In this document: one piece after another, positions 45,703-54,971 of the stretch
Layout: each line of letters starts with the position of its first letter
Position numbering within the stretch: position 1 is the stretch's first letter
From: G963662905 sp963662905
GTDB lineage: Bacteria > Bacteroidota > Bacteroidia > Bacteroidales > WRLA01
Assembly: GCA_963662905.2 (NCBI GenBank)
Contig: CAXXFD010000003.1
Coordinates: 1-64,000, forward strand
Direction: 5' to 3'
DNA length: 64,000 nt
Position numbers and translations under genes: made by a program
The notes under the pieces: model-generated
The model's input: the letters and a program-made list of their open reading frames with translations, nothing else
Databases searched by the model: none
What the model was told of the DNA's origin: nothing

Positions 45703-48024
45703 ATGAAAATAAAACTATTCCATTTGGTTTGTTTAATTCTACTTCAGCTGCCTTTTTACTGTAATGGAGATGATCGTGTATTGCTTATCAGTTCTTATAA
45801 TTCAAGTTTTCCAACTTTTTTTCAGCAAATTGATGGGGTAAAGTCTGTTTTTGATACTGCTGGTATTAAGGTAGATGTTGAGTTTATGGATGCTAAACGA
45901 TTTAATAATGATGGAAATTTTAAGCTTTTTGAAGCCAATTTAACCCATAAGCTCAAGGGGCCATTTCATTATATGGCTGTACTTGCTTGCGATGATCATG
46001 CATTTAACTTTGTATTGGATCATGCCGATAGTCTTTTTCATGATTTGCCCTTGATATTTTGTGGCGTAAATAACCGCACAAAAGCACTGGATCAAAACAA
46101 TAACCCTCAGGTTAGCGGTGTGCTTGAAGCTGTTTCAATGAAAGAAACAATTGAATTGATGCATCACTATTTTCCAGCAAGCAGAAATATTTATGTGATT
46201 GCTGATGATACTCCCGGAGGATTGGCTGATTTAGAAACATATTATATGCTACAGCCTGATTTTGAACAAATTATTTTTCATCATATTTCGTTAAGCAAAT
46301 TGACTTTTGCTGAGTTTGCAGGGTATCTCCAAAAGATACCGGAAAATGCTCCTGTTCTGCTTTTATCTGCATACCATGATAAAAACGGTAATACTCTGGA
46401 TTTTGATGAAAGTCTTTCATTGATCAAAAAGAATCTGAAATCACCGCTTTTTCATTTATGGTATCACGGTATTGGCAAAGGAATTTTTGGAGGGAAAGTA
46501 ATTTCTCATTTTGAACAGGCAAAGCAGGCGGCTTTAATGGTGTATCATATCCTACATGATAAAAACTGTGAAGAAATCCCTGTGCTTGAAGATAGTCCAA
46601 ATGTTTATGTAATTGATTATAAAGAGCTTAAAAAATATGGGATCAATGATTTAAAACTGCCGGAAAACGCTATATTAATTAATGAAGAGGTGAGTTTTTG
46701 TCGGAAAAATGCAAGTCTGTTGATGTATTTTGGTGGAATACTGTCCTTTTTATTGGTTTTAATTATCTTTTTGATGCGGATTATAAAGAAGAGTAAAAAT
46801 CTTGAGAAAACACTATTGCAAAAATCCGAGAATTACCGAAAACTTAATGCCGGATATTTGGAACAAAATGCTCATTTAAAAGAGGCCAAGGAAAAAGCTG
46901 AGGAAAGCGAACGTCTGAAGACCGCTTTTCTTGCAAATGTAAGCCATGAAATCCGCACACCAATGAACGGAATACTGGGTTTTGCATCACTCTTATCTGA
47001 TAATAATCCGGAACCTGACGAACAACGCGAATACATCGAAATTATAAAACGCAGTGGCAACCGTATGCTCAATACCATCAATGATATTATTGATATTTCC
47101 AAAATTGAATCGGGCTCTGCGGTCATTCGTAATTCAGAAGTGTGTCCTTATGAAGCATTGAAGGATCTTTATCGTTTCTTTTTGCCTGAGACTAAGCGCA
47201 AAGGCTTGAAATTTAGTTTTATAGCTCATGAAAATAAAAACAGGAAATGTTTGCTGGATTTACCGAAATTCAATTCAATTATCAATAATCTCCTGAAAAA
47301 TGCTATAAATTATACCAAAGAAGGTGAAGTGAAAATAGAACTGGCTTTTACGGCTGATGAAAAAATGATCATCAAAATTATGGATACCGGGCCAGGAATT
47401 GATAAAGATAAGCACATATTGATATTTGAGCGTTTTATTCGCCTTGAAGTTCCATCGGACAAAATAATTGATGGATCAGGGCTTGGCCTGGCCATAACAA
47501 AATCCTATGCAGAAATGATGAATGGCAAGGTGACACTGGATTCAGAACTGGGGCGCGGCTCTGTTTTTACGGTTATTTTGCCTTGCAAACCTATCGGGAT
47601 ATCAGAAGATGATAAAGCAAAGGGCCCAGCTCAGGATGAAGGTGGAAAAAAATGGGAAAAGCTTAAATTATTGCTTGTCGATGATGATATTGTTTCACAG
47701 AATTTATTGAAAATAGGTTTAAAAAATGTGTCAGATCATTTGCTTTTTGCCAATAATGGCCGTATTGCCGTACAAACATTCAAAGAAAACCCGGATACAG
47801 ATTTGATTCTTATGGATTTGAAAATGCCGGAAATGGATGGTTTTGAAGCCGTTCGTCTTATTCGGGAAATAAATCAGGAAGTGTTTATTATTGCTCAGAC
47901 AGCCTATGCACAGGCAGGAGACGAAGCCAGGGCCCTGAATTCAGGTTGTGATGCCTATATCAGCAAACCAATTGATATCCAGCTGTTAAAACAGATGATT
48001 ATGGGGTTTTTAAAGAAAAGATGA
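45703..48024 (+). CDS. Membrane hybrid kinase with ABC-type binding domain
   Basis: A 773-residue hybrid histidine kinase. After a signal or anchor at the N-terminus (FHLVCLILLQLPFYC), residues 25-330 look like a periplasmic ABC-type substrate-binding domain (VLLISSYNSSFPTF, GVNNRTKAL, VSGVLEAV). A membrane helix lies at about 339-361. Then come HisKA with His415 in NVSHEIRTPMNG, HATPase, and a receiver with Asp705 in LILMDLKMP. It probably senses a small solute outside and shares its kinase core with the preceding gene, from which it is separated by 12 bp. No DNA-binding output is present in either gene. Confidence 0.93.
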   Translation: MKIKLFHLVCLILLQLPFYCNGDDRVLLISSYNSSFPTFFQQIDGVKSVFDTAGIKVDVEFMDAKRFNNDGNFKLFEANLTHKLKGPFHYMAVLACDDHAFNFVLDHADSLFHDLPLIFCGVNNRTKALDQNNNPQVSGVLEAVSMKETIELMHHYFPASRNIYVIADDTPGGLADLETYYMLQPDFEQIIFHHISLSKLTFAEFAGYLQKIPENAPVLLLSAYHDKNGNTLDFDESLSLIKKNLKSPLFHLWYHGIGKGIFGGKVISHFEQAKQAALMVYHILHDKNCEEIPVLEDSPNVYVIDYKELKKYGINDLKLPENAILINEEVSFCRKNASLLMYFGGILSFLLVLIIFLMRIIKKSKNLEKTLLQKSENYRKLNAGYLEQNAHLKEAKEKAEESERLKTAFLANVSHEIRTPMNGILGFASLLSDNNPEPDEQREYIEIIKRSGNRMLNTINDIIDISKIESGSAVIRNSEVCPYEALKDLYRFFLPETKRKGLKFSFIAHENKNRKCLLDLPKFNSIINNLLKNAINYTKEGEVKIELAFTADEKMIIKIMDTGPGIDKDKHILIFERFIRLEVPSDKIIDGSGLGLAITKSYAEMMNGKVTLDSELGRGSVFTVILPCKPIGISEDDKAKGPAQDEGGKKWEKLKLLLVDDDIVSQNLLKIGLKNVSDHLLFANNGRIAVQTFKENPDTDLILMDLKMPEMDGFEAVRLIREINQEVFIIAQTAYAQAGDEARALNSGCDAYISKPIDIQLLKQMIMGFLKKR

Positions 48025-48040
48025 CACAAAAATAAAGTCC

Positions 48041-48271
48041 TTATTCCTTAGAGCTGAGACTTTCAATTTTTTCTTTGGCTTCCAAAATAATAAATTCTAT
48101 TTGGTTTAAACCCTGCTCTTTGAAACCATATTTATGGTCATGCAGAAAAGTTACAGCTTCCTTTATCTCCTTAAGTTCTTCGGGCGTTGGAACGTTCTTG
48201 TTGTTGAACAGCTTATCGTTTATGAGTGCGATTTTTTTTCCAAATACTTCGTATAGTTCTTTCTTTTGCAT
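48041..48271 (-). CDS. Small unknown protein after a histidine kinase
   Basis: A 76-residue, highly charged, probably helical protein with no motif I recognise (EVFGKKIALINDKLF, then FLHDHKYGFKEQG). It starts 4 bp after the stop of the GAF-kinase gene, which supports it as a real, cotranscribed gene. It could be a small partner of the kinase, but nothing in the sequence proves it. Confidence 0.65.
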   Translation of the reverse strand: MQKKELYEVFGKKIALINDKLFNNKNVPTPEELKEIKEAVTFLHDHKYGFKEQGLNQIEFIILEAKEKIESLSSKE

Positions 48272-48275
48272 GAGC

Positions 48276-49541
48276 TTATAATATTTCCAATGGTATTTTT
48301 ACTTGAAAACGGGTCCAAACTCCGGGCTCTGAATCTGCAATTATTTGTCCCTGATGCTTTTGCACAATCCAATAGGTAAGGAACAGCCCCAAACCGGTCC
48401 CTTTCCGGTCTTCCATGCCTTTCTGGTTTAAACGGCTGAATTTTTTAAACAGCTTTTTGCTTTCTTCTTTTGTAAAGCCGGGGCCGGGATTTAAGGTGCA
48501 AAACACCAGATGCTTGTCCTGAACCATCGCTTTGACTTCAATTTCTGAATTGTCGGGACTGTATTTTACCGCATTATCAATTAAATTTACGGCAACAATG
48601 CGCAGGAGGTTTTTATCACCATCCATTACAACTTCATTGTCGGGAATAGTGAGGCTGATATTGCTTCCTTTTTTCTCTGCGCGTATTTGGACGGTTTCAA
48701 TCCCGAATTTGAGTACTTCCTCAACAAAATGAAGACCGGGCTCCGGGCTGAATTTCATCTCACCGGACTCAATCTGGCTGAGGCCAAGATAATTGCTTAC
48801 AAGGCTGTGCATATATTCCAGCAAGCGGTTCACGCCCGTAGCTGCTTCTTGTCCGGCTTCGTTCACATCCCCAAAATAGCCATCGAGGTAGGTGTGCAAC
48901 ATGGTTTGCGCCGTGGCCAAAGGGCTTTTCATTTCGTGTGCCACAAATCCCACGGTGGTCATATAACTTTTTTTGACGCGTTCCAGCTCAGCAATGCGCC
49001 ACAAACGTTCCAGCGTATAACTAAGCGTTTGAATTACGGCCAGTAATAAATTGGCATGACGATCTTTAAAAACATCGACCTGCCTGCTGGAAAAAAAGAT
49101 AAATCCAACACATTTGTCCTGAACATTCAGCGGCAAAGTGATGCTGCACTTTACGCCTTCCTTCAAAAGCAAAGCAGTATGCGTGGAATAGGGGTGTTCA
49201 ATGCCGTATTGTTCCAGGTTAGGAATAATTCGGGCTACCATTTTCTCACGCAGATGCCGCAGGCTGGAACGGCCAAGCCCGCCCGAATAATCAACATCCA
49301 TGAAAATATCATCATAAGAGGTTTTAAGCAGGTGCGAGCTTAGCCCTTCGCCGTTCTTGTCGATAAAAGCAATCCCAATCCGGTCGTGTGGAATAATCCC
49401 TTCGGTCAGTTCCCATAATTTGTCCATCAAATCATCGGGATTTCCTGTGAGGGGAATTTCAGATTTTAAGCGCTCAAAAGCTGTTTTTTCCGCTTTATTG
49501 AACTGAATGACTGCTTCGGGTGCGACAAGGATTTGTGTCAT
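48276..49541 (-). CDS. GAF-domain sensor histidine kinase
   Basis: A 421-residue cytoplasmic histidine kinase. A GAF domain covers about residues 30-180 (DRIGIAFIDKNGEG, VGFIFFSSRQ). HisKA has His202 in VAHEMKSPLATAQ. HATPase has VNLIDNAVKYSPD and GTGLGLFL; the second glycine box reads LNPGPGF instead of the usual DTGxG, a small deviation. There is no receiver. It lies 5 bp after the GH13 gene and 4 bp before a small unknown gene, so the three form an operon. Its response regulator is not next to it. Confidence 0.92.
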   Translation of the reverse strand: MTQILVAPEAVIQFNKAEKTAFERLKSEIPLTGNPDDLMDKLWELTEGIIPHDRIGIAFIDKNGEGLSSHLLKTSYDDIFMDVDYSGGLGRSSLRHLREKMVARIIPNLEQYGIEHPYSTHTALLLKEGVKCSITLPLNVQDKCVGFIFFSSRQVDVFKDRHANLLLAVIQTLSYTLERLWRIAELERVKKSYMTTVGFVAHEMKSPLATAQTMLHTYLDGYFGDVNEAGQEAATGVNRLLEYMHSLVSNYLGLSQIESGEMKFSPEPGLHFVEEVLKFGIETVQIRAEKKGSNISLTIPDNEVVMDGDKNLLRIVAVNLIDNAVKYSPDNSEIEVKAMVQDKHLVFCTLNPGPGFTKEESKKLFKKFSRLNQKGMEDRKGTGLGLFLTYWIVQKHQGQIIADSEPGVWTRFQVKIPLEIL

Positions 49542-49546
49542 CGTTT

Positions 49547-51259
49547 TTATTTTTTAAGCCACAATGTTTCGTAGGCTTTCATTTGTATCGCTTTAGTTGC
49601 ATCAATTTTTCGGCCACTGAGCAAGTCTGTGTACACGTCTGCTTCCTCCAGTACCATTCCGGTAGTTTTATCCGAAAGGTTTTGAACTACAGTAATGTTG
49701 TCACCTTCAAAACTGCGTTTATAGGTCAGGATGTGCCTGATTGCTGCATTTGTGATCGTTTTGGCATTCATGGGTTCAAAATTCCCACGGCTGAACGCTT
49801 TATGCTGATTACGAACAGAAATCAGATTACGGATAAGCGCATTTACACGGCTTTCAAAGCTGTTTTCATCGCACAGCTTTTCGTCAACGCTTTTCCAGTC
49901 AATGGGGCCACGAACAAAATAACGGGCATCATTATATCCGGTTTCTTCCATGGTTTTTTTCCAATAGGCTTCGTCATTCCGGCGGCCAAATTCATCACCA
50001 TAATAAACCAAAGGGGTGCCGGGGAGTGTCAGCATAATGGAATAGGCCAGCGCAATTTTTTCAGCTTTCTCGTCCAGCAAATTAGCCAGACGTGCTGCCA
50101 CGCCTTCGCCTTCGCGGAATATCCAGCGCGGATCTTTCAGGTAAAAACTATTGATGATGTCGCGCTCGTCCTGTGTAACCATTTCCAATGTAAGCTCATC
50201 GTGCACCCTGAGGAATGTAAACCATTGTGCGTCATCAGGAATGGCCGGCGTAATTTTTGGGCTGAGCACATCAAAAATGGGCTGAGCATCCTGGGTGGCC
50301 AATGAAATAAATACTTGCGGCATCAATGGGAAATGATATCCGGCATGGCATTCGTCGCCGCTTCCGAAATATTTAACGACTTCTTTGGGTGGCTGACAGG
50401 CTTCTGCCAACAGCAAAGTATTGGGACGTGCATATTCCGTTACGGCTCTGAAAAACTTAACAATGCTGTGTGTTTGCGGAAGGTTCTCACAATCTGTGCC
50501 TTCTTCTTTCCAGAGATAGGGAATGGCATCGGCGCGGAAACCGTCCACGCCCTGGCTTTGCCAGAAAATCAGGTTGCGGCACATCTCCACTAAAACCTTG
50601 GGGTTGCGGTAGTTCAGGTCGGGCTGAAATTCAAAAAAGCGGTGGAAGAAATACCAGTCGCCATCAGCTTCCCAATTGCTGGGGCACATGCCTTTGAAGA
50701 GCAGGCGCGTTTCTTTGTAGCGATTGGTGTCTTTGTTCCAGATGTAATATTCGCGATAAGGATTGTCTTCGCCTTTGCGCGATTCCTGAAACCAGGGATG
50801 TTCCATGCTGGTGTGGTTCATCGCAATATCGAAGATGACTTTCAGGCCGCGCTTGTGTGCTTCATCAAGGAAGTTACGGAAAACTTCCCTTTGCTCTTCC
50901 AGGCTTGCGTCTTCGGCCAGGCCAAGCAGCCCGGCACGGATGCGGTCATAATTGCGGATATCGAAACCGGCATCTTTCATGGGTGAATCCAGAATGGGCA
51001 ACAGCCAGATGCAGCTTACGCCCAATTCTTTGAGATAATCCAACTTCTTTGTAAGTCCTTTAAAATCAGAATTAAACAAATCGACATACAGCGAATAAAT
51101 AATCGCATCTTTGTACCATCCGGCTTCTTGGGCCGGCAATGTTTCATTCGCTTTTTTCTGCTGTTCGAGTTCACTGATTAAATCATTCAGTAAATCTTTC
51201 TCTTGCCCCTGATAGAGCTCGTCCCATAATCTTTCCAGTTTTTCCTTCATATTTTCCAT
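49547..51259 (-). CDS. GH13 alpha-amylase-family enzyme, trehalose synthase-like
   Basis: About 570 residues from the ATG at 51259; a longer frame runs back through a terminator hairpin and is rejected. It is a GH13 enzyme: FDIAMNHTS, GVDGFRADAI (nucleophile Asp), LLLAEACQP (acid/base Glu) and RVHDELTLE (conserved HD) are all present. The overall form, with LVYYGDEFGRRND, is close to trehalose synthases (maltose to trehalose) and related cytoplasmic transglycosylating enzymes. No signal peptide. Cotranscription with a sensor kinase is unusual for such an enzyme and may link sugar stores to a stress signal. Exact substrate uncertain. Confidence 0.88.
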   Translation of the reverse strand: MENMKEKLERLWDELYQGQEKDLLNDLISELEQQKKANETLPAQEAGWYKDAIIYSLYVDLFNSDFKGLTKKLDYLKELGVSCIWLLPILDSPMKDAGFDIRNYDRIRAGLLGLAEDASLEEQREVFRNFLDEAHKRGLKVIFDIAMNHTSMEHPWFQESRKGEDNPYREYYIWNKDTNRYKETRLLFKGMCPSNWEADGDWYFFHRFFEFQPDLNYRNPKVLVEMCRNLIFWQSQGVDGFRADAIPYLWKEEGTDCENLPQTHSIVKFFRAVTEYARPNTLLLAEACQPPKEVVKYFGSGDECHAGYHFPLMPQVFISLATQDAQPIFDVLSPKITPAIPDDAQWFTFLRVHDELTLEMVTQDERDIINSFYLKDPRWIFREGEGVAARLANLLDEKAEKIALAYSIMLTLPGTPLVYYGDEFGRRNDEAYWKKTMEETGYNDARYFVRGPIDWKSVDEKLCDENSFESRVNALIRNLISVRNQHKAFSRGNFEPMNAKTITNAAIRHILTYKRSFEGDNITVVQNLSDKTTGMVLEEADVYTDLLSGRKIDATKAIQMKAYETLWLKK

Positions 51260-51272
51260 CAGTTCGGGTTTA

Positions 51273-51322
51273 TAAAAAAATGAACGGAAAGCTATTTTTA
51301 AGCAAAAATTAGCTTTCCGTTC
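51273..51322 (-). terminator. Strong terminator of the hydrogenase operon
   Basis: On the minus strand GAACGGAAAGCTA pairs perfectly with TAGCTTTCCGTTC, continued by TTTTT/AAAAA around a GCTT loop, and is followed by ATTTTTTTAT. It lies between the TM1266-type gene and the GH13 gene and separates the two transcription units. Confidence 0.88.
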
Positions 51323-51376
51323 CAAATTTATTAAAATTCCGTTTACAACAGTTGAACTGCCCTTTTAAAACGGAGA

Positions 51377-51634
51377 TTAATACTCAAAGAGCATTTCTTT
51401 AACTTCCAATCCGCCAATTTCATCTAAGCGTTTTTGAAGTTCGTTTTGTTCTTCTTCGCTGCCGGTTAAATGCAATACAATGATACCGGTACGGGAGCAA
51501 ATATCATCCGAAACTTCATGAAAGCCAAGGCGTGAGCTGATGATGGAAGAAAAATCGGAGAGTACTTTCTGTGTTCTGCCGGATTCTTTGATCCGGTCGC
51601 GGATCAGAAGTCCTAAAATTCGGGTTCTTTTCAT
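51377..51634 (-). CDS. TM1266-type hydrogenase system regulator
   Basis: An 85-residue ACT-like protein of the family called iron-only hydrogenase system putative regulator (TM1266). It matches in length and in IISSRLGFHEVSDDICSRTG and IIVLHLTGS. The family is found beside hydG and hydE genes and may sense a small molecule, but its function is not settled. Here it lies 17 bp after hydG as the last gene of the hydrogenase operon, just before a strong terminator. Confidence 0.9.
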   Translation of the reverse strand: MKRTRILGLLIRDRIKESGRTQKVLSDFSSIISSRLGFHEVSDDICSRTGIIVLHLTGSEEEQNELQKRLDEIGGLEVKEMLFEY

Positions 51635-51651
51635 TGCTGCTGATTTATCGG

Positions 51652-53079
51652 TTAAAAATACAGGTCGCGTTCGCCATTTTTAATACGCTCAATTCGATTT
51701 TTGATTTCATGCACATTTTGAAAACCTTCTACCTTTTTAAGGTTTGCTTCAATCGCTGCCCAGCCTTTTTCTCTGCTGCTTTCCGGAGCATAATCTACCA
51801 GATATTCAGCGAAAGTCAAAATGGCATTTGGTGTGCAATAGCGTTTGATGAATCCGGGTACGGAAAATTCCATAAAATGCTCTCCGGTACGCCCCAAGCG
51901 GTAGCAGGCGGTGCAGAAGGAGGGGAGGTAGTCGTTTTCAACCAGCTCGTCAATAATCTCATTCAGCGAGCGCGAATCATTGATCATAAACTGTTCTTTG
52001 TTCAGGTCCTGTTCCTCATTGAGTGAGTCGGCATAAGCTCCCAGTTCCAGTTTTGTCCCTCCATCTATCTGAGAAACACCAAACTGCATCACTTCACGGC
52101 GTACAAATGGGTTTTCGCGTGCAGTGAGGATCATTCCGGTATAAGGTACAGCCAAACGCAGGATGGCCACCAGTTTCACGAAAGTTTCATCATCAACAAT
52201 ATACTTGCCATCAAAATCGAGCATACTGGCATCCTGAATACGCGGAAAACTAATGGTGTGCGGGCCAACATTATAACAGGCTTCGAAATGGTTGGTGTGG
52301 CGCACCAAACCCATAACTTCAAAGCGCCAGTCGTATAATCCGAAAAGTGCCCCGATGCCCACATCGTCGATTCCGGCTTCCTGTGCACGGTCGAGCGATG
52401 TTAAACGATAATTGTAATCGCGTTTTTTGCCGCCGAGGTGATAGCGTTTGTAAGCTTCCGGGTGATAGGTTTCCTGAAATACCTGGTAGGTTCCGATTCC
52501 GGCATCTTTAACAATACGGAAACCGTCAATTTCCAAAGGTGCTGCATTGATGTTTACACGGCGGATTTCACCGTTTCCTTTTTTTACGTCATAAACTGTG
52601 CGCACCGTATGGGCAATGTATTCTGCATCGTATTCGGGATGCTCGCCATATACGAGGATGAGGCGTTTTTGGCCGTTATCTTCCAGTGCTTCAACCTCTT
52701 TGATCAATTCCTGGTCGCTGAGCGTTTTACGGACTGCTTCTTTATTGCTGGCACGGAAGCCGCAATATTTACAGTTGTTGATGCACTTGTTGCCAATATA
52801 GAGCGGGGCAAAAAGGACAATTCGGTTTCCGTAAACCTTTTTCTTTAACTCCTTGGCGCCTTCTTTGATTTCCTCAATCAGTTCCGGATCGTTTGCATTG
52901 ATCAGTACTGCGGTGTCTTCAAGGGTAAGACGTTGCTTGTCAAGGGATTTGGCAATAACCTCGCGTACCCTTTCTTTGGTTGCTTCGGTATTGTTGATGT
53001 AGTTCCAAATCTCGTCAGGATCAATAAAAGGTTTCATCCTTTGGTCCTTGATGCTGCATTTTTCGGGTGAAAATATCAT
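51652..53079 (-). CDS. hydG: [FeFe]-hydrogenase maturase HydG
   Basis: A 475-residue radical-SAM enzyme, homologous to ThiH, that splits tyrosine to give the CO and cyanide ligands of the H-cluster. The SAM cluster motif is Cys99-x3-Cys103-x2-Cys106 (CINNCKYCGF). The C-terminal auxiliary cluster motif CTACYRLGRTGEHFME with a later PGFIKRYCTPNA is typical of HydG and absent from ThiH. It lies 55 bp after rex in the hydrogenase operon. HydE and HydF, also needed for maturation, are not in the window. Confidence 0.96.
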   Translation of the reverse strand: MIFSPEKCSIKDQRMKPFIDPDEIWNYINNTEATKERVREVIAKSLDKQRLTLEDTAVLINANDPELIEEIKEGAKELKKKVYGNRIVLFAPLYIGNKCINNCKYCGFRASNKEAVRKTLSDQELIKEVEALEDNGQKRLILVYGEHPEYDAEYIAHTVRTVYDVKKGNGEIRRVNINAAPLEIDGFRIVKDAGIGTYQVFQETYHPEAYKRYHLGGKKRDYNYRLTSLDRAQEAGIDDVGIGALFGLYDWRFEVMGLVRHTNHFEACYNVGPHTISFPRIQDASMLDFDGKYIVDDETFVKLVAILRLAVPYTGMILTARENPFVRREVMQFGVSQIDGGTKLELGAYADSLNEEQDLNKEQFMINDSRSLNEIIDELVENDYLPSFCTACYRLGRTGEHFMEFSVPGFIKRYCTPNAILTFAEYLVDYAPESSREKGWAAIEANLKKVEGFQNVHEIKNRIERIKNGERDLYF

Positions 53080-53134
53080 TTACAATAATTTTTAAACGAA
53101 TAATAAAATAGTGGTGCAGGAACGAATTCCTTTA

Positions 53135-53767
53135 TCACGAATAATTTCCATGCTTTTTCACAAAGTACGCAACTTTTTCAATAGAAGTAATCATATCATA
53201 TTCCTCGAGATAAATATGAGGAGGAACATTCAGGGGTTTTGGTGTGTAGTTGAGTATGCCTTTTACACCGGCCATTACCAGCCTTTCGCAAACCGATGGT
53301 GCTTTTTCGGCGGGCACGGTGATAATTCCAATGGCAATATTTTTTTCCCTGACCATATCGTCCAGTTTGTCGATAGAATAACAATGAACGCCGGCATAAG
53401 TTTTGTCAATTTTTTCCGGATTATTGTCGAAACCGGCGATGATGCGCAACCTGGAGCGCTTTCCGTTGAAATAGCCAATTAATGATCGTCCGAGGTTTCC
53501 AATGCCGATGATGCCCACATTTAAACCTTCCTGAATGTCCAAAATATTGCCAATCAGGTCAATAAGCTCTTTTACATCATAGCCTTTGCGCAAGGTGCCT
53601 GTATAACCGATGAGCATAATGTCGCGTCGCACCTGTACGGGTGTAATATGGTGTATATGAGCAATTTCATGCGAAAATATATGTTGTTTCCCTTTGGCCA
53701 GACAGTTCAGCAGGTTTCTTCTGTACTGGCTGAGCCGTTCAACGGTTTTGTCGGGTAGGTTTTTCAT
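53135..53767 (-). CDS. rex: Redox-sensing repressor Rex
   Basis: About 210 residues from the ATG at 53767; a start seven codons earlier (53788) is also possible. It has an N-terminal winged helix (LPDKTVERLSQYRRNL, ITPVQVRRDIMLIGYTG) and a Rossmann domain with GIIGIGNLGRSL that reads the NADH/NAD ratio. Rex releases DNA when NADH is high and so switches on fermentation and hydrogen genes. It sits inside the hydrogenase operon. Two TGTTA-N6-TAACA palindromes over the hydC promoter are its likely operators, giving feedback on itself. Confidence 0.95.
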   Translation of the reverse strand: MKNLPDKTVERLSQYRRNLLNCLAKGKQHIFSHEIAHIHHITPVQVRRDIMLIGYTGTLRKGYDVKELIDLIGNILDIQEGLNVGIIGIGNLGRSLIGYFNGKRSRLRIIAGFDNNPEKIDKTYAGVHCYSIDKLDDMVREKNIAIGIITVPAEKAPSVCERLVMAGVKGILNYTPKPLNVPPHIYLEEYDMITSIEKVAYFVKKHGNYS

Positions 53768-53829
53768 TTTGCTTAATATTAAAATCAATTGATGATCAGG
53801 ATTTTTTTTCTGATCCTTCTGTCGTTTTC

Positions 53830-54960
53830 TTAAAGATTATTATTTAGCGGAAGGTTGACCGTAAAAGTTGTGCCCACATCGGGTGTGCTTTCTACTTTCA
53901 CATCGCCGCCATAGGTTTGGGCCAGTTTTTTGAGGATTGACAATCCTAAGCCACTTCCGGTGATATTGCGCGTTTTGGAATTTTTGATGCGCACAAAGTC
54001 CTGAAAAAGCCGTCCCATTTCTTCTTCTGTCATCCCGATGCCGGTATCAGCCACCCGTATCAGTAGATTGTCGCCTTCAATCAAGAGGTCGCAGTCCACT
54101 TTGCCTCCATCACGGTTATATTTTACTGAATTGGATATTAAATTGTTGAAAATAATTTCCATTTCGCTGGGGTCTGCTTTGTATTTGATATCGCCTTTTG
54201 CATTCAGGTTGATGGTAACTTCGCGCTGAATGGCATAGGGCCTGATGGTATCAATGGCAGTACGGGCATATTCGGCAACATCAAGTTCTTTGACTTCTTT
54301 TTCTTTTTTACCGGATTCCAGGCGAGTCATGTCGAGCAGGTCGAGAATTAGGTTGCGCATGCCTTTGATGCGTTCCAGGCTGCGGTCGATCACCGCTCCG
54401 TAATCATCAATATTGTGGCCCAGCTGATGCTCTTTGATCATCTTGATATATCCTTCCACCGCATTGAGCGGAGCTTTCAGTTCGTGCGATAAAACCGAGA
54501 GGAATTGGAAGCGGATCTGCTTGGCGTCGTCCGACATCTGTTTGGTCATGCGCACCAAAAAGACATGTTTTGTGATGCTTTCAATTGCAGATTTGAGCTC
54601 CTGGGGCGTAAAAGGTTTCGGGATAAAATCATGTGCCCCGTCGCGTGTGGCTTTTACGGCCAGATCCAGGGAAGCATAAGAAGTGATCATAATGATGACA
54701 ATATCATACTGCCTTTTGCGCACATATTCCAAAACCTCAATACCTTGAATTCCAGGCAGTTTATTGTCGAGTAAAATAATGTCGGGCTTCTTTTCTTCTA
54801 TACGTTCAATAGCTTCCTCACCTGTGGCGGCTTCGATGATGTTGAAAGTGAAAGCTTCCTCCATAAAAGGATAATCCACCCTGAAATTACGCAGGATCCG
54901 GCTGATCCCCGATCGGATAAAAGGTTCATCGTCAACAACTAAGATATCAAGTACGGCCAT
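53830..54960 (-). CDS. Receiver-histidine kinase of the hydrogenase operon
   Basis: A 376-residue protein with the order receiver then kinase. The receiver is at residues 1-130 (ILVVDDEPFIRSG, Asp65 in ILLDNKLPG, ITSYASLD). A coiled linker leads to HisKA with His159 in VLSHELKAPLNAV, and HATPase has NNLISNSVKYN, DTGIGM and GSGLGLSIL. It has no sensor and no DNA-binding domain, so its kinase is probably governed by phosphorylation of its own receiver. It lies 11 bp after the stand-alone receiver gene and belongs to the phosphorelay inside the hydrogenase operon. Confidence 0.94.
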   Translation of the reverse strand: MAVLDILVVDDEPFIRSGISRILRNFRVDYPFMEEAFTFNIIEAATGEEAIERIEEKKPDIILLDNKLPGIQGIEVLEYVRKRQYDIVIIMITSYASLDLAVKATRDGAHDFIPKPFTPQELKSAIESITKHVFLVRMTKQMSDDAKQIRFQFLSVLSHELKAPLNAVEGYIKMIKEHQLGHNIDDYGAVIDRSLERIKGMRNLILDLLDMTRLESGKKEKEVKELDVAEYARTAIDTIRPYAIQREVTINLNAKGDIKYKADPSEMEIIFNNLISNSVKYNRDGGKVDCDLLIEGDNLLIRVADTGIGMTEEEMGRLFQDFVRIKNSKTRNITGSGLGLSILKKLAQTYGGDVKVESTPDVGTTFTVNLPLNNNL

Positions 54961-54971
54961 AATTTAAGCGC

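Noticed and set aside
51260..51325. 22-residue extension of the GH13 protein
   Set aside because: It reads through the strong terminator hairpin at 51273-51322, so a start at 51259 is more sensible.
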